From Glaciecola sp. (GTDB lineage: Bacteria; Pseudomonadota; Gammaproteobacteria; Enterobacterales; Alteromonadaceae), in NCBI GenBank assembly GCA_029251505.1, contig JAQXDG010000081.1, positions 48,758 to 112,757 of the forward strand: DNA of 64,000 nt. Reading direction: 5' to 3'. A program made the position numbers and the translations under genes. The notes beneath the pieces are model-generated. The model searched no databases and was not told where the DNA came from. It saw only the letters and a program-made list of their open reading frames with translations. The stretch's first letter is position 1. Each line of letters starts with the position of its first letter. Below, in pieces: positions 54,599-64,000 of the stretch.

Positions 54599-54674
54599 AA
54601 CAGATTATATCGCGTTGTGCTAGCACAACGAGATGACCTTCTGTCGTTAGGTGCTTTACTTTAAAGCCCTTTTG

Positions 54675-54699
54675 CCCGGCCAATTTGGCCGGGTTTTTT
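54675..54699 (+). terminator. Rho-independent terminator of ilvC
   Basis: CCCGGCCAA-T-TTGGCCGGG followed by T6. Confidence 0.92.
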
Positions 54700-55006
54700 C
54701 GTTTTAGCCCGTTGTTTTATCTGGGTGAACAATACTCTCCGACTCCACAATATGAGTGTTGCTATTTTGCAACGCTGCTATCACGTTACTTACCCCCAAA
54801 AATACTCAATTTTGTAAGTTAATAACGGCACTTTAGGTTAGAGATCACTGAATATCTAGCTTAGCGCCCCCCGCAAATCCCATCAATATCAACTGTGTCG
54901 CTAAATAGCAACACCATGAAGTAACCGCTAAAATAACTTATTGATTTTGTTGTATAAAATACATGGCATATAAAGTGCATTATGTGTTTTGAGTTGAGTA
55001 AAGTGT

Positions 55007-55065
55007 GGTACTAGTACCCTTGTAACCTGCTTGAAGCAACAATTAACTCAGCTTAGAGCAGGTTA
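55007..55065. repeat. Palindrome GGTACTAGTACC followed by inverted repeat TAACCTGCT/AGCAGGTTA
   Basis: Read directly: 12-bp palindrome 55007-55018; arms 55023-55031 and 55057-55065; upstream of the 113-aa ORF. Confidence 0.7.
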
Positions 55066-55127
55066 ACGCTTTTAACAGTACTTTCTCTATTTCACTCACT
55101 CAATCAATTTTTTAAAGGGATGTACAT

Positions 55128-55469
55128 ATGAACACAAATGAAATTACACGCTATACCCGGATCGGAGAATGGGTTTTTGAAGTCAAAATGGTACGTGCTT
55201 TAAAAGTACAAAATTATGGTGACCCATACACATCATGTGCTTCCATGACAATCAATGGTAGTGATCTGTATATTGATTCACAAATGACTCGTGACGGCGA
55301 TGATTTCAATAGAAAAGACTTTTTAACCTTTTATAAATTTTGCCAACAAATGGAAGTACAACACGCCTGTTATGACAAAATCAAAAATGGTGATCGTAGC
55401 CCTCGTAAAATTGAGATAATTCAAAGCAGCCAAGTTAAGCCGGTTGTACAGTTAGGAAAAGTTTCTTAG
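55128..55469 (+). CDS. Uncharacterised 113-aa protein
   Basis: Intact ORF with purine-rich AAAGGGATG upstream of ATG and a downstream terminator; no family recognised. Confidence 0.7.
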   Translation: MNTNEITRYTRIGEWVFEVKMVRALKVQNYGDPYTSCASMTINGSDLYIDSQMTRDGDDFNRKDFLTFYKFCQQMEVQHACYDKIKNGDRSPRKIEIIQSSQVKPVVQLGKVS

Positions 55470-55568
55470 TCTACGCCCCCAAAATAAATGCGTATTTAGA
55501 TATTAAAGAACCCCGTTCAACAACAATAAAATCACACACACAAATATTCACTTTAGTTAGACATCAAG

Positions 55569-55591
55569 CCACAGTAAATGTGGTTTTTTTT
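55569..55591 (+). terminator. Rho-independent terminator after the 113-aa ORF
   Basis: CCACA-GTAAA-TGTGG followed by T8. Confidence 0.75.
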
Positions 55592-56837
55592 ATGCTTTGG
55601 AGGGTGTTATGGATTGTGCTGACTTACCCGCAAATTGAAATAACATCAAACTCACCACACCAAAAAAACTAAATCCAATAATTATCGGCGTGATCGTTGC
55701 GTTCAAGTAACTATCGATAAATAGTGCAATAGGCACCGCAATAGCGGAACTAATCGCACCTATTAACGCCGCGCCTATACCGGCGACTTGTCCAAGCGGT
55801 TGCATCGCAAGTGAATTCATGTTGCCAAATAAAATTCCAACAAAAAAGAAATCAACAAATAATCCGCCAATGAACATGCCTACAGGAGGTAAGCCAGAAT
55901 AATATAAAGTCATTATTAATAATCCAAAGGACGTTAATATGTGTCCATGTAAGGCAATATGACACAAACGTAACATGCCAAATTTTTCGACCAATTGTGA
56001 ATTAATAAAAGAGGCAACCCCAATAGAAAAGGCCAACGTCGCAAAGATATAAGGGAACCATTCACCCATCTTATACATTTCTTGAAAAACGGTTTGTGAG
56101 GCGCTAATGTACGCCAAAAATCCACCAAAGATACAACCAGTCAACACAATATATGCCATAACTTGACGGTGCGTTAAAATATACAGCGCAGACTCACGGG
56201 TTTGCGATAACGAAAAAGGCTGACGTACATCTTTAGTTAATGTTTCGGGTTGGCGCAGCATAAACCAGATGCCAGTCAAAGCTCCCATCACTAAAAATCC
56301 AACTAAAATATACCACCAACCGGCAAATTGCATGATCAGCTGCCCGATAACCGGTGCCAACATAGGTACTAATACAAACACCATCATGATAAATGACATG
56401 ACTTTTGCCATCTGATCACCCACATAGATATCTCTGATAATGGCCATCGCGGAGATCCGCGGTCCAGATACGCCAAATGCCTGAACAAATCGTCCAAATA
56501 GCATCATTTCCATCGTCGTTGCCAACATGCAAATCACGGTGCCAATACTAAAAATCGTGAGCCCTAATAAAATACTAGCTCGACGACCTTTAGAATCCGC
56601 AAAAGGACCAAAAAAAAGTTGTCCAAATGCCATACCAATAAAGAAAATACTCACCAAGAAATGGTTTTGTTGTGAGCCACTACTATTTAGTTCATCACCC
56701 ATAATCGATAACGCAGGCAAAATTGCATCAATGCACAGTGCCACCAACGAGGTTAGCATTGCCATCAAGGCGATAAATTCAACCATAGGTAACGTCGGTT
56801 TTGCATGAACGGTATAGTCGTCAGTAGGCGTAGTCAT
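55590..56837 (-). CDS. MFS multidrug transporter (Bcr/CflA-like)
   Basis: LSIMGDELNSSGSQQNHFLVSIFFIGMAFGQLFFGPFADSKGRR motif, 12 TM pattern. Confidence 0.9.
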   Translation of the reverse strand: MTTPTDDYTVHAKPTLPMVEFIALMAMLTSLVALCIDAILPALSIMGDELNSSGSQQNHFLVSIFFIGMAFGQLFFGPFADSKGRRASILLGLTIFSIGTVICMLATTMEMMLFGRFVQAFGVSGPRISAMAIIRDIYVGDQMAKVMSFIMMVFVLVPMLAPVIGQLIMQFAGWWYILVGFLVMGALTGIWFMLRQPETLTKDVRQPFSLSQTRESALYILTHRQVMAYIVLTGCIFGGFLAYISASQTVFQEMYKMGEWFPYIFATLAFSIGVASFINSQLVEKFGMLRLCHIALHGHILTSFGLLIMTLYYSGLPPVGMFIGGLFVDFFFVGILFGNMNSLAMQPLGQVAGIGAALIGAISSAIAVPIALFIDSYLNATITPIIIGFSFFGVVSLMLFQFAGKSAQSITPSKA

Positions 56838-56890
56838 TATTTTCTATTTTGATTGAGTTAGACCGCGCAAGGATACGCAATTGTCTGCAC

Positions 56891-57475
56891 TTAGGCTAGG
56901 TCTTTGATCTTGCCATTACGTAAACTATAGATCCAACTGTGTACGTTTAAATCTTGCCCTCGAGCTAGAGCATCTTTGACAATAGACGACTTGGAGACAT
57001 TATCAGCTTGTGTGAGAACATTGAGTTCACATAAGCGAGCGGCTTTGGCTTCGCCGACCAAACCACCTAATTCATCATCATGAAATGCAGCAATATCCTT
57101 AATATGCCCTAACCAGTTATCTATCAAACCGAGAGGCTCATTCGTCAAAGCTGCATCAATGCCACCACAGCCATAATGACCACACACGATCACATGTTTT
57201 ACCTTAAGCACGTCCACCGCATATTGTAATACCGACAAGCAGTTAAAATCGGTATGCACCACTAAATTAGCCACATTGCGATGAACAAAAATATCACCGG
57301 GTAATAAATCTACAATTTGATTAGCTGGGACGCGTGAATCAGAACACCCAATCCATAAATAAATAGGCGATTGCTGTTGGGATAAGGTATCAAAAAACTC
57401 AGGATCACGCGCCATCGTCTCATCGGCCCATTTGATATTGTTATCCAGTAAACGTTTTATCTCTGGCATTGTCAT
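56891..57475 (-). CDS. can: Beta-class carbonic anhydrase
   Basis: IGCSDSRVPANQIVDLLPGDIFVHRNVANLV and VCGHYGCGGIDAAL. Confidence 0.95.
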   Translation of the reverse strand: MTMPEIKRLLDNNIKWADETMARDPEFFDTLSQQQSPIYLWIGCSDSRVPANQIVDLLPGDIFVHRNVANLVVHTDFNCLSVLQYAVDVLKVKHVIVCGHYGCGGIDAALTNEPLGLIDNWLGHIKDIAAFHDDELGGLVGEAKAARLCELNVLTQADNVSKSSIVKDALARGQDLNVHSWIYSLRNGKIKDLA

Positions 57476-57490
57476 TTCCTTTTATTATTT

Positions 57491-58393
57491 TTATTTAGTC
57501 GCAAATATCGGACTAATGCGCTGCAACGGCAGTTTGCCCATCGCGCACGCATTACCCAATAAAATCAACAATACCCCAACCGCAGATAACATTGACCATT
57601 GATAATCTTCAAATATTGTAGACACGATAAGTGCAACAATCGGATAAATTAGCACCACATACGCTGCGCGATCAGACCCCATTTGTTGGACTAATTTCAT
57701 GTAACAGCCAAACGCAATCACTGAGCCAAAGACGGCTAAATAACATAACGCGATATAAAATGAAGGAGCGGTAGGTAAGACTAGCGGAGTTTGCGTTACG
57801 AGCAAACCCAGTCCAATTAACCCGCTACCGTATAGCATAGTATAAAAGTTGAAACTGACTACAGGTACTGTTTCGAGAGTCTTTTCGGATACAATATTGC
57901 CAACGGATGCACTGGTAAACGAACCTAACGCAAACAAGATCCCAAGAATGATATAGCCTTGTTGTTCCATGCCTTTCAACTCTGGAACAAAAATCGCCGC
58001 AATGCCGATAAAGCCAAGCGTTGCGCCGACGACTACATCAAAGCGGATAGGTTTGCCCAATAACACGCGACGTAAGATCACGTTAAAATACACCACACTA
58101 GAACTCATCAATGCCAGCAACGCACTGACAATATGTTGCTGAGCCGCATACAAAAATGAATAGTCCAACGCATATAAAAACAAACCACCAGCAAGAAATG
58201 CTCGATGGATACGCCATGAAAATTTTAATGGGTAGCCTTTAAATAGGACAATCAAACCTAAACATACAGCAGCGATAAAAAAGCGGATGCCAACCGAATA
58301 GGTGGGATTAATCACATCCAGTTGAAAATTGATGGCAAACCACGTCGTCCCCCAGATCAGGGTACATAGAATAAAATAAGCGGCATTAGGCAT
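57491..58393 (-). CDS. EamA/DMT family transporter
   Basis: Ten-TM EamA pattern (ILCTLIWGTTWFAINFQL); start placed at MPNAAYF. Confidence 0.9.
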   Translation of the reverse strand: MPNAAYFILCTLIWGTTWFAINFQLDVINPTYSVGIRFFIAAVCLGLIVLFKGYPLKFSWRIHRAFLAGGLFLYALDYSFLYAAQQHIVSALLALMSSSVVYFNVILRRVLLGKPIRFDVVVGATLGFIGIAAIFVPELKGMEQQGYIILGILFALGSFTSASVGNIVSEKTLETVPVVSFNFYTMLYGSGLIGLGLLVTQTPLVLPTAPSFYIALCYLAVFGSVIAFGCYMKLVQQMGSDRAAYVVLIYPIVALIVSTIFEDYQWSMLSAVGVLLILLGNACAMGKLPLQRISPIFATK

Positions 58394-58394
58394 C

Positions 58395-59654
58395 TTAAGT
58401 TCTGATCTGCCCGTCACCGAACACAACAAATTTTTGCGTGGTTAACGACTGTGCGCCCATAGGCCCATATGCATGCAGTTTAGAGGTTGAAATGCCAATC
58501 TCTGCGCCTAATCCCAACTCGCCACCATCAGAAAAACGAGATGATGCATTGACCATAACCACTGCAGAATTAATTTGCTGTAAAAATGCTTGTTGATGGG
58601 CTTTGTCTTCAGACACGATCACCTCAGTATGCCCTGAATTATGTGCTTGAATATGTGCCACGCCAGCGTCAAAATCATCGACCACGCGCACGGCAATCTC
58701 CATCGCTAAGTACTCTGCAGCCCAATCCGCTTCTGTGGCGAGTTGGGCATCGGGTAAATCAGCAAAATACGGTAAGCTATCGGGACATGCATGAACTTTA
58801 ACTTGGTGACGTGCAAACATCAAAGCAATGCGCGGTAACAATGTTGCCGCAACCGCACGGTGAATCAATACAGTTTCTAATGAGTTACACACACTGGTAC
58901 GCTGGGTTTTGCCATTTTCTAAAATCGCGATGGCTTTGTCAGCATCCGCAAATTCATCGATGTACAGATGACACACCCCTTTAAAATGTTGGATCACTGG
59001 AATTTGGCTATGCGTTGATACAAACCGGATCAAGCCTTCGCCGCCACGAGGAATGATTAAATCAATCGATTCATGTAATGTGAGCATCGTGTTCATAATC
59101 GCACGGTCAGGATCTGGGATCACTGTCACCGCAGCACGATCAATCCCCTGTGCATCGAACACTTCATGCAGACATTGTGCTAACGCCATGTTGGAATGTA
59201 AGGCTTCTTTACCGCCACGCAAAATCACCGCATTGCCCGCTTTAAAGCACAACGCCGCCGCATCGATGGTCACATTCGGTCGTGATTCATAAATCATTCC
59301 GATGACACCTAATGGAATGCGCATTTGCCCGACTTGTATGCCACTTGGCATGGTTTGCAATTCACTGATCGCACCCACGACTTCCGGCTGAGCCGCAATT
59401 TGCTCCACCGCAACCGCAATCGCTTCGATACGCTGCGCATCGAGCATTAAGCGATCTTGCATCGCTGCATCCATATTTTCGGCTTGCGCATGCGCTAAAT
59501 CTTGGGCATTGGCCGTCATAATCGTTGCTGTATTGTTGCGAAGCGCAGTCGCAATATCACGTAATACCCTATTTTTTTTGTCCGCAGATAAGTTAGCCGT
59601 AATTAAAGCGGCTTTTTTTGCTTGTTGCGCGGCAGTGGTAATACAAAAAGTCAT
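58395..59654 (-). CDS. proA: Gamma-glutamyl phosphate reductase
   Basis: PLGVIGMIYESRPNVTIDAAALCFKAGNAVILRGGKEA; next to proB. Confidence 0.96.
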   Translation of the reverse strand: MTFCITTAAQQAKKAALITANLSADKKNRVLRDIATALRNNTATIMTANAQDLAHAQAENMDAAMQDRLMLDAQRIEAIAVAVEQIAAQPEVVGAISELQTMPSGIQVGQMRIPLGVIGMIYESRPNVTIDAAALCFKAGNAVILRGGKEALHSNMALAQCLHEVFDAQGIDRAAVTVIPDPDRAIMNTMLTLHESIDLIIPRGGEGLIRFVSTHSQIPVIQHFKGVCHLYIDEFADADKAIAILENGKTQRTSVCNSLETVLIHRAVAATLLPRIALMFARHQVKVHACPDSLPYFADLPDAQLATEADWAAEYLAMEIAVRVVDDFDAGVAHIQAHNSGHTEVIVSEDKAHQQAFLQQINSAVVMVNASSRFSDGGELGLGAEIGISTSKLHAYGPMGAQSLTTQKFVVFGDGQIRT

Positions 59655-59666
59655 GTTATTTCTCTT

Positions 59667-60800
59667 TTATAAAATAATTAAGTTATCGCGATGGATCACT
59701 ACATTTGCAGGTGTATAACCTAATATGCGCTCAATTTGGTCGCTATGATGCCCTTTAATGTGTTGCATTTCTTGACTGGAAAACAAGGCAATGCCTTTGC
59801 CTATATGCAGATTATCATGCATCACGTCAACGGCGTCGCCTGGTTGAAAATCGCCCGAGACACTCACCAACCCGCGCGGTAATAATGATGCACCTTGATT
59901 CACCAGTGCGTGCGCGGCTCCCGAATCAATATGAACCCGACCTTTGCTTTTTAGGGTATGCTTTAGCCACTCTGAACGTGCCGTGTTACTGGTATCTTGC
60001 GCTGTAAATAATGTCCCTTTACAACGCCCCTCTGCTAATAAAGAAAACACCTCAGGATCTTTGCCATTGACAATCAAAGTCTGGATCCCAGAAGCGGTAC
60101 AGCGTTGCGCTGCTTGGATCTTGGTTTGCATCCCGCCAGTACCGACACTACTGCCGGCACCACCGGCCATGGCTTCAATGTCAGGCGTAATATGTTCAAC
60201 TTTATCAATCAAGTTGGCTTGTGGATTTTTGCGAGGATCGGCATCAAACAAACCATCAATATCAGAGCAAATAATGCAGGTATCGGCTTGCGCCACTAAC
60301 GCCGTATACGCGGCTAAATTATCATTATCACCTACTTTGAGTTCGTTAATGGCCACCGTGTCATTTTCGTTCACAATCGGGATCGCGTGATGACGAAGCA
60401 ATTCTCTCAGGGTATTTTGAATGTTAACGTAACGCTGACGATCATGCAGATCATCCATGGTTAATAATATTTGCGCACAAGGCTGATCAAAAAAACGCGC
60501 CCAATTTTGCATCATTTGCGTTTGCCCAATTGCAGCCATAGCTTGTTTTTCTGCAATTGATGGCGGGTGATTCAATGGCATCGAGCTACGCCCAGCCGCG
60601 ACGCTACCCGAAGAAACAATGATGATTTCTTTGCCTTGGGTTAACGCAGTGGTAATAAATTTAGCGATCGCTAACAAATACTGAGCAGAGCAACCCGCAT
60701 TCGCGCCACCTGGAGCAATCAACGAACTACCTACTTTTAGAACGGCACGTTGCCATGAGAATACTTGCATAATTTTCTTCAGAAAAGGGTTAATAATCAT
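59667..60800 (-). CDS. proB: Glutamate 5-kinase (with PUA domain)
   Basis: VLKVGSSLI, IIVSSGSVAAG, IPIVNENDTVA, GTGGMQTKIQAA; C-terminal PUA domain. Confidence 0.96.
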   Translation of the reverse strand: MIINPFLKKIMQVFSWQRAVLKVGSSLIAPGGANAGCSAQYLLAIAKFITTALTQGKEIIIVSSGSVAAGRSSMPLNHPPSIAEKQAMAAIGQTQMMQNWARFFDQPCAQILLTMDDLHDRQRYVNIQNTLRELLRHHAIPIVNENDTVAINELKVGDNDNLAAYTALVAQADTCIICSDIDGLFDADPRKNPQANLIDKVEHITPDIEAMAGGAGSSVGTGGMQTKIQAAQRCTASGIQTLIVNGKDPEVFSLLAEGRCKGTLFTAQDTSNTARSEWLKHTLKSKGRVHIDSGAAHALVNQGASLLPRGLVSVSGDFQPGDAVDVMHDNLHIGKGIALFSSQEMQHIKGHHSDQIERILGYTPANVVIHRDNLIIL

Positions 60801-60957
60801 AAAATTAGATAGTGTAAGAATACGGTATTTACAATAATAAACAACCTAGACCACCTGCTATATTAGGCTATTTTCATTCCTTTTTTCCCCTTTTTAAAAA
60901 ATTAGAGTATCATATATGCCTTAAAATTATATCAACCTTACAAATAGGAATCATTAA

Positions 60958-63429
60958 ATGCGTCGTATCTTACTTGCATTATGTGCACTTACGTTACTCC
61001 CAATCAGCACTCTTCATGCTGATGCTATCAAGCAAACTAAAGGCAATTTTGAAGATAAATTCCGTCAACTTGATGAAGTATTACCTACACCTAACGTCTA
61101 TCGTAATGCTGCCGGTGAACCAGGCCATCAATATTGGCAACAGCAAGTCGACTATACGATTGCCGCACGCTTAATTGAAGATCAGCGTCGTCTAGAAGCG
61201 ACTCAAGACATCACGTATTACAATAACTCTCCAGATACGTTGAAGTACTTGTGGGTGCAACTTGACCAAAACAAATTTAAAGATGACTCAATGTCTGCGC
61301 TTACCACTACATTTGGTGGGATTGGCAACCGTGGCCCAGGCACCAAAAGCATCTCCGATGACGAACCGGCACAGATTTCTTTAAGTGCGCTACGTCGTCA
61401 GCAATTTGTCGATGATACCGAGCTGGGTTATACCATTAGCCGTGTCGTTGATGGTTTAGGCAATACATTAAGCTATACGACCGTCGGTACACTTATGCGT
61501 GTCGATTTACTGACTCCGCTTAAATCGGGCGAACGTACCCGTTTTACGATGGATTTTGCCTTTAACATTGTTGAAGAAGATGCCGTATCAGCACGTGCTG
61601 GTTACGAGCACTTTCCTGATGATGCGCGTGAAGGCGGCAATGATATTTTCTTACTTGCTCAATGGTTCCCGCGTTTAGCAGCCTATACCGACTATGAAGC
61701 TTGGACCAATAAAGAGTTTATTGGTCGTGGTGAATTTACCTTAGAATTTGGCAACTACGATGTGTCATTGACGGTTCCTGCCGATCACATTGTTTCTGCT
61801 ACTGGTGTGCTACAAAACCCGAAAGATGTGTTAACTGCTGAACAACAACGTCGTTTAGAACAAGCTAAAACCGCTGAACGTACCGTTTTTGTTGTTACCG
61901 AAGAAGAAGCGTTAGAAAACGAAAAAGCTGGCACTTCTGATAGCAAAACATGGCGCTTTACGGCTAAAAATGTGCGTGATTTCGCATGGGCATCCTCTCG
62001 CAAGTTCATGTGGGATGCACGTGGTTATCAGCAAGGTGGCAATGTCATGCCTGTAGTTATGGCGATGTCATTTTTCCCGAAAGAAGGTGGCGATTTATGG
62101 AAAAAGTATTCCACGGAATCGATTATCCACACGATGGATGTGTACACACGTTTCTCTTTTGATTATCCGTATCCAGTCGCGCAATCAGTCAATGGACCGG
62201 TTGGCGGAATGGAATACCCAATGATCACGTTTAACGGCCCACGTACTGAGTTACAAGATGATGGGTCACGCACGTATTCTCAAGCTGAAAAACGTTTCCT
62301 AATTGGCGTTGTTATCCACGAAGTCGGTCATATTTACTTCCCTATGATCGTCAACTCTGACGAGCGTCAGTGGACGTGGATGGATGAAGGTTTAAACAGC
62401 TTTTTAGATGGTGTTGCCGGCCGTGAATGGGATCCGACCATCCCTTGGGGTGTAGAGCCGCGTGATATTACCGGTTACATGAAATCCAGCGTGCAAGTGC
62501 CAATCATGACGCAGTCTGATTCAGTCTTACGTTTAGGTCCTAATGCCTACACTAAGCCTGCTGCTGCCTTAAATATTTTACGTGAAACGATTTTAGGTCG
62601 TGAATTGTTTGATTTTGCTTTTAAAGAATACGCACAGCGTTGGATGTACAAACGCCCGACTCCATCTGATTTTTTCCGCACAATGGAAGAAGCATCAGGT
62701 GTTGATTTGGATTGGTTCTGGCGTGGTTGGTTCTACACAACAGACCATGTTGATATCTCGATTGATCGCGTGTACCAATTACGTTTAGATACAGAAGATC
62801 CTGATATTGATTTTGCTCGTGAGCGTCAAGAAGAGCTTGATAAGCCAAAATCGTTAACGGATGAACGCAATAAAGCTGAAGGTAAAGAGTTATGGGTTGA
62901 TCGTTTTTCTGACATCAATGATTTCTATGACGAAAACGACCGCTTTACAGTGACGAACAAAGAACGTAACTCGTACAACAAATTCTTAAAAGATCTTAAA
63001 CCTTGGGAGCGTAAAGCCCTTGAGCGTGCGGTAGCTGAAGATAAACATTACTACGTGATGGATTTTTCTAACCACGGTGGCTTAGTCATGCCAATCATTT
63101 TGGAAATGACGTTTACTGATGGTAGTACCGATATGATGCGTATTCCTGCTGAGATCTGGCGTCGTACTCCTAAAGCGGTGAGCAAACTGATTATTACTGA
63201 CAAAGAGTTAGCCTCGGTCACCGTTGATCCACGTTGGGAAACGGCTGATGTTGATACGCAAAATAACCATTATCCGCGCCAAATCATCAAGTCGCGTATC
63301 GAGTCATATAAATCAAAACCACGCAGTGGCAAGGTTTATCGTGACATCATGCATGACAGCACGACGGAATTAAAAACCGAAGAAGATGATGCGACTGAAG
63401 ATGGTGCAACTGATGACAATGAAGGTTAG
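60958..63429 (+). CDS. M1 family metallopeptidase, exported
   Basis: Signal peptide; zinc motif VIHEVGHIYFPMIVNSDERQWTWMDEGLNSFL; GGMEYPM in place of GxMEN. Confidence 0.9.
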   Translation: MRRILLALCALTLLPISTLHADAIKQTKGNFEDKFRQLDEVLPTPNVYRNAAGEPGHQYWQQQVDYTIAARLIEDQRRLEATQDITYYNNSPDTLKYLWVQLDQNKFKDDSMSALTTTFGGIGNRGPGTKSISDDEPAQISLSALRRQQFVDDTELGYTISRVVDGLGNTLSYTTVGTLMRVDLLTPLKSGERTRFTMDFAFNIVEEDAVSARAGYEHFPDDAREGGNDIFLLAQWFPRLAAYTDYEAWTNKEFIGRGEFTLEFGNYDVSLTVPADHIVSATGVLQNPKDVLTAEQQRRLEQAKTAERTVFVVTEEEALENEKAGTSDSKTWRFTAKNVRDFAWASSRKFMWDARGYQQGGNVMPVVMAMSFFPKEGGDLWKKYSTESIIHTMDVYTRFSFDYPYPVAQSVNGPVGGMEYPMITFNGPRTELQDDGSRTYSQAEKRFLIGVVIHEVGHIYFPMIVNSDERQWTWMDEGLNSFLDGVAGREWDPTIPWGVEPRDITGYMKSSVQVPIMTQSDSVLRLGPNAYTKPAAALNILRETILGRELFDFAFKEYAQRWMYKRPTPSDFFRTMEEASGVDLDWFWRGWFYTTDHVDISIDRVYQLRLDTEDPDIDFARERQEELDKPKSLTDERNKAEGKELWVDRFSDINDFYDENDRFTVTNKERNSYNKFLKDLKPWERKALERAVAEDKHYYVMDFSNHGGLVMPIILEMTFTDGSTDMMRIPAEIWRRTPKAVSKLIITDKELASVTVDPRWETADVDTQNNHYPRQIIKSRIESYKSKPRSGKVYRDIMHDSTTELKTEEDDATEDGATDDNEG

Positions 63430-63435
63430 TCGATA

Positions 63436-63954
63436 ATGAGTATACGAACGACATTATTGCTATGTCTGATCGTGATGCTTAGTATGCCGGTGTGTAGTGT
63501 GTCTGCACACCAGCAAAAATCAGGCTTAACGACTGTACTATTTAATCCTCACACCAATAATATTGAAGTGATGCATCGTGTTTATATGCACGATGCAGAA
63601 CATGCTGTGAAAACCTTATTTGATAAAACGGCCGATATTATCAAAAGTGCAGAGACTCAAGCCCAATTCGCGGAGTATGTCGCTCAGCGTTTTGCATTAT
63701 ATGATGAACTTGATCAAGCGTTTGCGTTGGATCTAGTCGGTTTTGAAGTGGAAGGTCAACATTTTTGGATTTACCAAGAAACCGCAACACCTCCGAATAT
63801 AGGTAAAATTAGTGTGCGCCATGATGTGTTACGCGATATTTGGCCAGAACAAAATAACTTAATTAACTTTGAAGGTAAAGGACAAGTGCAATCGCTTGAG
63901 TTTGCTGATAATGTGGAATTATTGAGTGTGGAGTTTGCACCTCACGCGCACTAA
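63436..63954 (+). CDS. Small exported protein, DUF6702-like
   Basis: Signal peptide and HQQKSGLTTVLFNPHTNNIEVMHRVYMHDAEHAV; seven bp downstream of the M1 peptidase gene. Confidence 0.65.
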   Translation: MSIRTTLLLCLIVMLSMPVCSVSAHQQKSGLTTVLFNPHTNNIEVMHRVYMHDAEHAVKTLFDKTADIIKSAETQAQFAEYVAQRFALYDELDQAFALDLVGFEVEGQHFWIYQETATPPNIGKISVRHDVLRDIWPEQNNLINFEGKGQVQSLEFADNVELLSVEFAPHAH

Positions 63955-64000
63955 ATTATTGCATTTAAACGTATCAAGGTTATTTTACACTACACATAAT

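Noticed and set aside
1-64000. CRISPR arrays, prophage, transposons, tRNA or rRNA genes
   Set aside because: None seen by eye; gene content is nearly all core housekeeping. tRNAscan-SE, a CRISPR finder and an IS search would be needed to confirm absence

Overview
The window looks like a chromosomal segment from a gammaproteobacterium, most consistent by gene content and order with Alteromonadales; the taxon is inferred. It is mostly core genes at high coding density. In order it contains: a type II secretion operon (3' end of gspD through gspN); a PleD-like response regulator/diguanylate cyclase; yrfG/nudE/cysQ-like genes; a yheUTS/yheV block; slyX, a short WD40-like lipoprotein and fkpA; a three-gene bufferin-type RiPP cassette (DUF2282 precursor, DUF692/MNIO enzyme, DUF2063 partner); eptA-like, greB, tex, bioH and comF/gntX; an M14 peptidase, nfuA and a MATE transporter; a complete aa3/caa3-type cytochrome c oxidase and heme A biogenesis cluster; lexA divergent from plsB with two SOS boxes; ilvEDA, comM and ilvY-ilvC; an uncharacterised 113-aa protein; MFS, carbonic anhydrase and EamA genes; proBA; an M1-type metallopeptidase and a small exported protein. 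I saw no tRNA, rRNA, CRISPR array, prophage or transposon. The most interesting locus is the bufABC-like cassette at about 18.1-20.1 kb, which has an unusual Met/Lys-rich precursor tail and no adjacent DoxX gene. Other points of note are a truncated WD40 lipoprotein, a probable frameshifted small membrane protein after nfuA, and palindromic elements in intergenic DNA.
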